DNA from: Stenotrophomonas mori
GTDB taxonomy: Bacteria; Pseudomonadota; Gammaproteobacteria; Xanthomonadales; Xanthomonadaceae
Assembly: GCF_023556335.1 (NCBI RefSeq)
Contig: NZ_JAIKTS010000001.1
Location: 806,001-870,000 of the forward strand
Direction: 5' to 3'
Length of the DNA: 64,000 nucleotides
Below are positions 59,301 through 64,000 of the stretch, in pieces (positions within the stretch are counted from its first letter, which is position 1; each line of letters opens with the position of its first letter). Made by a program: the position numbers and the translations under genes. A model generated the notes under the pieces. It did no database searches and was not told where the DNA came from. It worked only from the letters and a program-made list of their open reading frames with translations.

Positions 59301-61469
59301 TTACCGGCCTTCGGCGCCGGTCAGGCCACGCTTCTCCAGCAGCGGCTCGATCTGCGGATCGTGGCCGGCGAAGTTGCGGAACAGCTCCATCGCATCGGCG
59401 CTGCCTCCACGCGACAACAGGGTCTTGCGGAAATGGTCGCCGTTGGCGCGCGACAGCCCACCATGCTCGCGGAACCACTTCTGGGTGTTGGCGTCCAGCA
59501 CCTCCGACCAGATGTAGGCGTAGTAGCCGGCCGAATAGCCGCCCATGATGTGGCTGAAATACGTGGTGCGGTAGCGCGGCGGTACCGGGGCATAGAAGAT
59601 GCCGTCGCTGGCCAGCGCGTCCTGTTCGAATTTCACCACGTCCTGCGGTGCCGGCACCTGGTCGACGCCGATCTGGTGCCAGCGCTGGTCCAGCATCGCC
59701 GCGCCCAGGTATTCGGTGGTGGCGAAGCCCTGGTTGAACTTGGCCGCGGCCACGACCTTGTCCAGCAGCGCCTGCGGCATGGCCGCACCGGTCTGGTGGT
59801 GCTTGGCGTAGTTGGCCAGGATGCTCGGCTCATCGGCCCACATCTCGTTGACCTGCGAGGGGAACTCGACGAAGTCGCGCGGCACCGCGGTACCCGAGAA
59901 ATAGGGGTAGGTCACATCGGAGAACATGCCGTGCAGGGCATGGCCGAATTCGTGGAAGGTGGTGGTCACCTCGTCCCAGGTCAACAGCGTGGGCTGGCCT
60001 GCCGGCGGCCGCGGAATGTTGAGGTGGTTGGCCACCACCGGCTTGTTGCCGGTCAGCGCCGACTGCGACACATAGGCGTTCATCCACGCACCGCCACGCT
60101 TGGACTCGCGGGCATACGGGTCGAAGATGAAGATCGCCAGCTGGCTGCCGTCGGCGTCGAACACGTCGTAGACGGTGACGTCCTCGTGGTAGACCGGCAG
60201 GTCGGTGCGCTGCTTGAAGCTCAGCCCGAACTCCTTGCCGGCGGCGAAGAACACGCCGTTCTCCAGCACGCTCTTCAGCTCGAAATACGGCTTGAGCTGG
60301 GATTCGTCGAAATCGTAGCGGGCCTGGCGCACCTTCTCGGTGTAGAACGCCCAGTCCCACGGCTGCAGCTCGAAGCCGGGCTTGCCGGCGGCCTGCTGCT
60401 CGCGGTCGATCATCGCCTGCAGGTCGGCGGCCTCGCGGCGGGCATTGGCGACCGCCGCCGGCGCCAGCTGGCCGAGCATGGCGTTCACCGCTTCGGCGGT
60501 CTTGGCGGTCTGGTTGCCCAGCCCATAGGCGGCATAGTTCGGGAAGCCCATCAGTGCGGCCTTCTGTGCCCGGAGGGTCATGATCCGCGACACCAGTGCG
60601 GTGTTGTCGTACTCGCCGCCCTTGCTGCCGCGCGCCACCGACGCCTCGTGGATGCGCTGGCGCAGCGCACGGTTGGTGAGGTTGCTCAGCGCCGGCTGGC
60701 CGGTGGTGTTGAGCAGGGCGATCACGTACTTGCCTTCCAGTCCGCGGGCCTTGGCGGCTTCGCCGGCGGCGGCGATCTGCCCGGCCGACAGCCCGTCCAG
60801 CTCGGCGGCACTGTCGACCACGATATAGGCGGCGTTGACCTCGGCCTGCACGTTCTGGCTGAAACGGGTACCCAGGTTGGCCAGCTCGGCGTTGATCTCC
60901 TTGAGCGTGGCCTTGTCGGCGTCGGACAGCTGGGCGCCGGCGCGGACGAAGTTGTCATGGTACTTCTCGACCAGGCGCAGGCCTTCGGCATCCAGGCCCA
61001 GGGTGTCGCGCTTCTCATGGAGCGCCTGGATGCGCTCGAACAGCTTCCCGTTGAGGTTGACCGCATCGCTGTGCGCGGCGAACCGGGCCGAGTAGTCGGC
61101 CTGCAGCTTCCTGCGCGCATCGTTGGTGTCGGCGCCGATCAGCGAGAAGAACACGGTGGTGGCGCGGTCGAGGATGCCGCCGCTCTTTTCCAGGGCGATC
61201 AGCGTGTTGTCGAAGGTCGGCGCGTCCGGATTGTCGGCGATGGCCGCCACTTCGCGGAGCTGCTGCGCCATGCCGGCGTCGAAGGCCGGTGCGAAGTCGC
61301 TGTCATGGATACGGTCGAACTGCGGGTAGTGCAGCGGCAGCGTGCTCTCGGCGAAGAAAGGATTGGCCTGCTGGGCAGCCTGCCCGGCGGTGGTGGCCGC
61401 GGCCTGACTGCCGGCCGGCAGGGCGGCACCCAGCGCGAGGGCGATGGCGAGAGCGAGACGGGTATTCAA
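59301..61469 (-). CDS. M3-family oligopeptidase (Dcp-like), exported
   Basis: A 722-residue zinc metallopeptidase of the M3 family that cleaves small peptides; an N-terminal signal peptide (hydrophobic LALAIALALGAALPAGSQA) suggests a periplasmic enzyme. The zinc motif is HEFGHALHG in TTTFHEFGHALHGMFSDVTYP. Conserved flanking segments are FDPYARESKRGGAWMNAYVSQ, VAVPRDFVEFPSQ-like TAVPRDFVEFPSQVNEMW, and SHIMGGYSAGYYAYIWSEVLDANT. The start is TTG 61467-61469, preceded by GGAG at 8 bp; the open frame extends further upstream but over the divergent gpx leader without conserved residues. Dcp is the closest usual name; OpdA-type activity cannot be excluded. Confidence 0.92.
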   Translation of the reverse strand: MNTRLALAIALALGAALPAGSQAAATTAGQAAQQANPFFAESTLPLHYPQFDRIHDSDFAPAFDAGMAQQLREVAAIADNPDAPTFDNTLIALEKSGGILDRATTVFFSLIGADTNDARRKLQADYSARFAAHSDAVNLNGKLFERIQALHEKRDTLGLDAEGLRLVEKYHDNFVRAGAQLSDADKATLKEINAELANLGTRFSQNVQAEVNAAYIVVDSAAELDGLSAGQIAAAGEAAKARGLEGKYVIALLNTTGQPALSNLTNRALRQRIHEASVARGSKGGEYDNTALVSRIMTLRAQKAALMGFPNYAAYGLGNQTAKTAEAVNAMLGQLAPAAVANARREAADLQAMIDREQQAAGKPGFELQPWDWAFYTEKVRQARYDFDESQLKPYFELKSVLENGVFFAAGKEFGLSFKQRTDLPVYHEDVTVYDVFDADGSQLAIFIFDPYARESKRGGAWMNAYVSQSALTGNKPVVANHLNIPRPPAGQPTLLTWDEVTTTFHEFGHALHGMFSDVTYPYFSGTAVPRDFVEFPSQVNEMWADEPSILANYAKHHQTGAAMPQALLDKVVAAAKFNQGFATTEYLGAAMLDQRWHQIGVDQVPAPQDVVKFEQDALASDGIFYAPVPPRYRTTYFSHIMGGYSAGYYAYIWSEVLDANTQKWFREHGGLSRANGDHFRKTLLSRGGSADAMELFRNFAGHDPQIEPLLEKRGLTGAEGR

Positions 61470-61623
61470 TTCGGGAACTCCGGAAAATTCTGAACCGTCA
61501 GGGTACCTTGCCGGCGTCGGCGGCAGGTGTGTCGAAGGGCAGGGGTGCGCTGAAAAGCCGTCTGTTGCAAACCGTTGCCGGCCCGATCGCGTACGCTGGG
61601 GGCTTTCCGGCGGGGAGCCTGCG

Positions 61624-62106
61624 GTGGCCGTTGCCCACGATTTCGAGCTGACCGCGCTGGACGGCGGGCCACTGCCGTTGGCGGCCTTCGCCGGCAAGGT
61701 CCTGTTGATCGTCAATACCGCCTCGCGCTGCGGCTTCACGCCGCAGTACGCCGAGCTGGAATGGCTGTGGCGCGCGTACCGGGCACAGGGCCTGGTGGTG
61801 CTGGGCTGTCCCTGCGACCAGTTCGGCGGCCAGGAGCCCGGCGACGCGGGCGCGATCGCCACGTTCTGCCGCCGCGACTACGGAGTCAGTTTCCCGATGT
61901 CGGCCAAGCTGAAGGTCAATGGCCCGGGCGCCGATCCGCTGTGGCGCTGGCTGCAGCGCGAGCAGCGCGGCGCCCTCGGGATCGCCGCGATCAAGTGGAA
62001 CTTCAGCAAGTTCCTGGTCGGACGCGAGGGCCGGGTACTTTCCCGCCATGCGCCTTCCACGCGCCCGGCGGCGCTGGAAGACCGGCTCCGCGCCGCACTC
62101 GCCTGA
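61624..62106 (+). CDS. Glutathione peroxidase family thiol peroxidase
   Basis: A 160-residue peroxidase of the GPx/BtuE family that reduces hydrogen or organic peroxides using thioredoxin or glutathione. The catalytic Cys is in IVNTASRCGFTPQYAELEWLW (about residue 33), with Gln in GCPCDQFGGQEPGD and Trp/Asn in IKWNFSKFLVGREG completing the tetrad. It starts at GTG 61624, with GGGGAG 5 bp upstream; this gives the family N terminus VAVAHDFELTALDGG. It is divergent from the M3 peptidase gene over about 150 bp, and ends 12 bp before the convergent fpr gene. No signal peptide. Confidence 0.93.
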   Translation: MAVAHDFELTALDGGPLPLAAFAGKVLLIVNTASRCGFTPQYAELEWLWRAYRAQGLVVLGCPCDQFGGQEPGDAGAIATFCRRDYGVSFPMSAKLKVNGPGADPLWRWLQREQRGALGIAAIKWNFSKFLVGREGRVLSRHAPSTRPAALEDRLRAALA

Positions 62107-62118
62107 GGCCGGGCGGCC

Positions 62119-62901
62119 TTACTTCTCGACGAAGGCGCGTTCGAAGACGTAGTGGCCCGGCGAGCCGATGCGCGGCGAGACCTCGAAACCGCGGGCATCC
62201 AGCACGCCGCGCAGGTCGGCCAGCATCTGCGGGCTGCCGCAGATCATGAAGCGGTCGTTGGCCGGGTCGAACGCCGGCAGCCCCAGCGTCCGCGGCATCT
62301 CGCCGGTGTCCATCAGGGTGGTCAGGCGGCCCTGGTTGCGGAACGGCTCGCGGGTGACCGCCGGGTAGTACAGCAGCTTGTCGCGGACCAGCTCGCCGAG
62401 GATCTCGTCCTCGAACAGCTCCTTCTCGAAGTGCTCGCGGTAGGCCAGGTCCTTCTCGAAGCGCACGCCATGGCAGACGATGACCTTCTCGAAGCGCTCG
62501 TAGGTCTCCGGGTCCTTGACGATGCTCAGCCAGGGCGCCAGGCCGGTGCCGGTGCCCAGCAGGTACAGGTGCTTGCCGGGGTGCAGGTCGGAGATCAGCA
62601 GGGTGCCGGTGGGCTTTTTCCCGACCAGGATCTGGTCGCCCGGCTTGAGGTGCTGCAGGCGCGAGGTCAGGGGGCCGTCCTGCACCTTGATGCTGAAGAA
62701 GTGCAGCTGTTCTTCCCAGTTGGCGCTGGCCAGCGAATAGGCGCGCATCAGCGGGCGACCGCCCTCGTTTTCCAGGCCGATCATCACGAACTGGCCGTTC
62801 TCGAAGCGGAAACCGTTGTCGCGGGTGGTGGAGAAGCTGAAGTAGGCGTCCGTCCAGTGACGGACTTCAAGCACCGTTTCGGCGCCAAAAGCGGAAGACA
62901 T
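62119..62901 (-). CDS. fpr: Ferredoxin/flavodoxin-NADP+ reductase
   Basis: FAD enzyme of 260 residues (E. coli-type subclass IA) exchanging electrons between NADPH and ferredoxin or flavodoxin, often used in oxidative stress and Fe-S repair. It starts MSSAFGAETVLEVRHWTDAYF. The FAD motif is RAYSLASANWEEQLHFFSIK; the NADP motif is YLLGTGTGLAPWLSIVKDPE; CGSPQMLADLRGVLDARGFEVS is followed by GHYVFERAFVEK, the typical C terminus ending in acidic/aromatic residues. Its partner could be the YfhL-type ferredoxin at 10304-10588. A TAGAAT hexamer and an inverted repeat lie upstream. Confidence 0.95.
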   Translation of the reverse strand: MSSAFGAETVLEVRHWTDAYFSFSTTRDNGFRFENGQFVMIGLENEGGRPLMRAYSLASANWEEQLHFFSIKVQDGPLTSRLQHLKPGDQILVGKKPTGTLLISDLHPGKHLYLLGTGTGLAPWLSIVKDPETYERFEKVIVCHGVRFEKDLAYREHFEKELFEDEILGELVRDKLLYYPAVTREPFRNQGRLTTLMDTGEMPRTLGLPAFDPANDRFMICGSPQMLADLRGVLDARGFEVSPRIGSPGHYVFERAFVEK

Positions 62902-62932
62902 GCTGGGGGGTCGGATTTGGAGAGTCCCGTGC

Positions 62933-62972
62933 ATTCTAGCTGAAATGCCACAAATGGGAATGACTCGCATTT
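62933..62972 (-). promoter_or_regulatory. fpr promoter region
   Basis: On the minus strand, TAGAAT (plus 62933-62938) lies about 31 bp before the fpr ATG and serves as a -10. Upstream, AAATGC (62943-62948) and GCATTT (62967-62972) form a spaced inverted repeat around the expected -35, a candidate site for a redox or iron regulator. No strict Fur or SoxS box is recognisable. Confidence 0.5.
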
Positions 62973-63097
62973 GAGGGCGGGAGCCGGCAACGGGCCCTGC
63001 GGTGTCGGTGCCGCCCCGGGCCGGACCGCTGGCCGGGAGCGGCTGCTGTCCCGGCCAGTGCCGGGGCAGTGCGGGAACGGGTCACCGTCGCCGGGAC

Positions 63098-64000
63098 TCA
63101 GCGATACCCGGCGGCCTGCAGTTCGAACAGTTCCGCGTAGCGGCCTCCCTCGGCCATCAACTCCGCATGGGTGCCGCTGGCTTCGATCCGCCCGCCCGCC
63201 AGCACCAGGATGCGGTCGGCCATGCGCACCGAGGAGAAGCGGTGCGAGATCAGTACCGCGGTACGTTCGTCGGACAGCTCCTTGAAGCGCTGGAACACCT
63301 CGAACTCGGCCCGTGCGTCGAGCGCTGCGGTGGGTTCGTCGAGGATCATCACCTGCGCATCGCGCATGTACGCGCGGGCGATGGCGATCTTCTGCCACTG
63401 CCCGCCGGAAAGGTCCACACCGCTCTTGAAACGACGTCCGATCAGCTGCCCGTAGCCGTCCGGAAGCCCTTCGATGACCTCGTCGGCCAGCGCCCGGCGG
63501 GCCGCGCCGCGGATCCGCTGCTCGTCCTGCAGCGCCTCCACCAGGCCGACCCCGATGTTCTCGCCGGCGGTCAGGTGATAGCGCACGAAATCCTGGAAGA
63601 TCACCCCCATGTTGGCGCGCAGGTCGTCCAGGTCATAGTCGCGCAGGTCGCGCCCGTCCAGCAGGATGCGGCCTTCGTCCGGGTCGTAGAGCCGCGCCAG
63701 CAGCTTGACCAGGGTGGTCTTGCCGGCGCCGTTCTCGCCGACCAGGGCGATGACCTCGCCGGCGCGCAGGTGGAAATCCAGGTGCCGCACCGCCCAGTGC
63801 TCGGCATCGGGGTAGCGGAAGCCGACATTCTCGAACACGAAGCCGTCGCGGATCGGACGCGGCACCGGCACCGCGTCCGGCCGCGAGCGGATCTCCGGCT
63901 CGATGGCGAAGAACGAGAACAGGTCGTCCAGGTACAGCGCCTGGCCGGCCACCTGCGAAAAGCCGGTCAGCAGGCCTTCCAGCAGCTGCCGCAGGCGCAG
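63098..64000 (-). CDS. ABC transporter permease/ATPase (3' part, extends past the window)
   Basis: The C-terminal 300 residues of an ABC protein whose frame is open to base 64000, so the N-terminal transmembrane half lies outside the window. Visible: the end of the membrane domain (LRQLLEGLLTGFSQVAGQALYLDDLFSFFAIEPEI), then the nucleotide-binding domain with Walker A GENGAGKTTLVKLL, signature DLSGGQWQKIAIARAY, Walker B VMILDEPTAALD and SHRFSSVRMADRI. The order fused TMD-NBD is that of exporter-type half-transporters (MsbA/PglK-like). Substrate unknown. GTG 63952 is only the first start codon in view and is not the true start. Confidence 0.9.
   Translation of the reverse strand: MRLRQLLEGLLTGFSQVAGQALYLDDLFSFFAIEPEIRSRPDAVPVPRPIRDGFVFENVGFRYPDAEHWAVRHLDFHLRAGEVIALVGENGAGKTTLVKLLARLYDPDEGRILLDGRDLRDYDLDDLRANMGVIFQDFVRYHLTAGENIGVGLVEALQDEQRIRGAARRALADEVIEGLPDGYGQLIGRRFKSGVDLSGGQWQKIAIARAYMRDAQVMILDEPTAALDARAEFEVFQRFKELSDERTAVLISHRFSSVRMADRILVLAGGRIEASGTHAELMAEGGRYAELFELQAAGYR

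Noticed and set aside
61470-61862. N-terminal extension of the M3 peptidase to an upstream start
   Set aside because: The extra 131 residues are not conserved, run through the divergent gpx gene, and would bury the signal peptide. The TTG at 61469 has a good ribosome-binding site.

Overview
This 64 kb window is high-GC chromosomal DNA from a gammaproteobacterium, most likely of the Xanthomonadaceae/Lysobacteraceae (Xanthomonas, Stenotrophomonas, Pseudoxanthomonas and Lysobacter relatives). The evidence is the very high third-position GC, the gene content (FimX-like c-di-GMP protein, FabV enoyl reductase, YajC-SecD-SecF after queA-tgt, LysR-controlled MexEF-OprN type efflux) and clusters of GTAG-headed palindromes like the SMAG repeats of Stenotrophomonas. 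The genus call is inference. I saw no prophage, IS element, CRISPR array, tRNA or rRNA gene. Almost all the space is filled by conserved chromosomal genes.

Layout. 1-3.1 kb: end of sdhE, its partner ygfX, a Lol lipoprotein-export permease with lolD, and a small lipoprotein. 3.1-3.5 kb: first REP cluster. 3.5-8.3 kb (minus strand): mutY-yggX, ftsY, htpG. 8.5-12.3 kb: rsmD-coaD, a lipoprotein, and a YfhL-type ferredoxin overlapping gamma-glutamyltransferase. 12.4-17.4 kb: a PLP-centred group, with a MocR regulator divergent from benE-yggS-glyA. 17.5-20 kb: an MBL hydrolase, upp and a small secreted protein. 20-27.6 kb: a LysR regulator divergent from a three-gene RND efflux operon, followed by a six-and-a-half-unit REP array (27.6-28.2 kb).

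28.2-30.3 kb: a class-III aminotransferase divergent from an Lrp-type regulator. 30.4-36.1 kb: queA-tgt-yajC-secD-secF (queuosine tRNA modification and Sec translocase accessory subunits). 36.3-42.3 kb: fabV, a third REP group, FimX-like protein, a HI0933-type flavoprotein, yaeQ and a DUF188 protein. 42.3-49.2 kb: a cold-shock gene with a long leader, selO, apt, a Coq7-like di-iron protein, dbpA, and a YeiH/YeiE transporter-regulator pair. 49.3-57 kb: an ABC-F protein, a VOC protein, an RNase Sa-like exported nuclease with overlapping barstar gene, Mn-type SOD, a degenerate EEP-fold protein, a POT peptide transporter and a rhomboid protease. 57-64 kb: a DUF3298 lipoprotein, cfa, an M3 oligopeptidase, glutathione peroxidase, ferredoxin-NADP reductase and the 3' part of an ABC exporter.

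Most promising for follow-up: the MocR/BenE/YggS/SHMT cluster with paired direct repeats at its divergent promoter; the REP arrays, whose stems show compensatory changes and one of which supplies the efflux operon's last stop codon; the RNase Sa-barstar pair; and the two unexplained palindromes between the LysR gene and the efflux operon. No clearly unprecedented system is visible.
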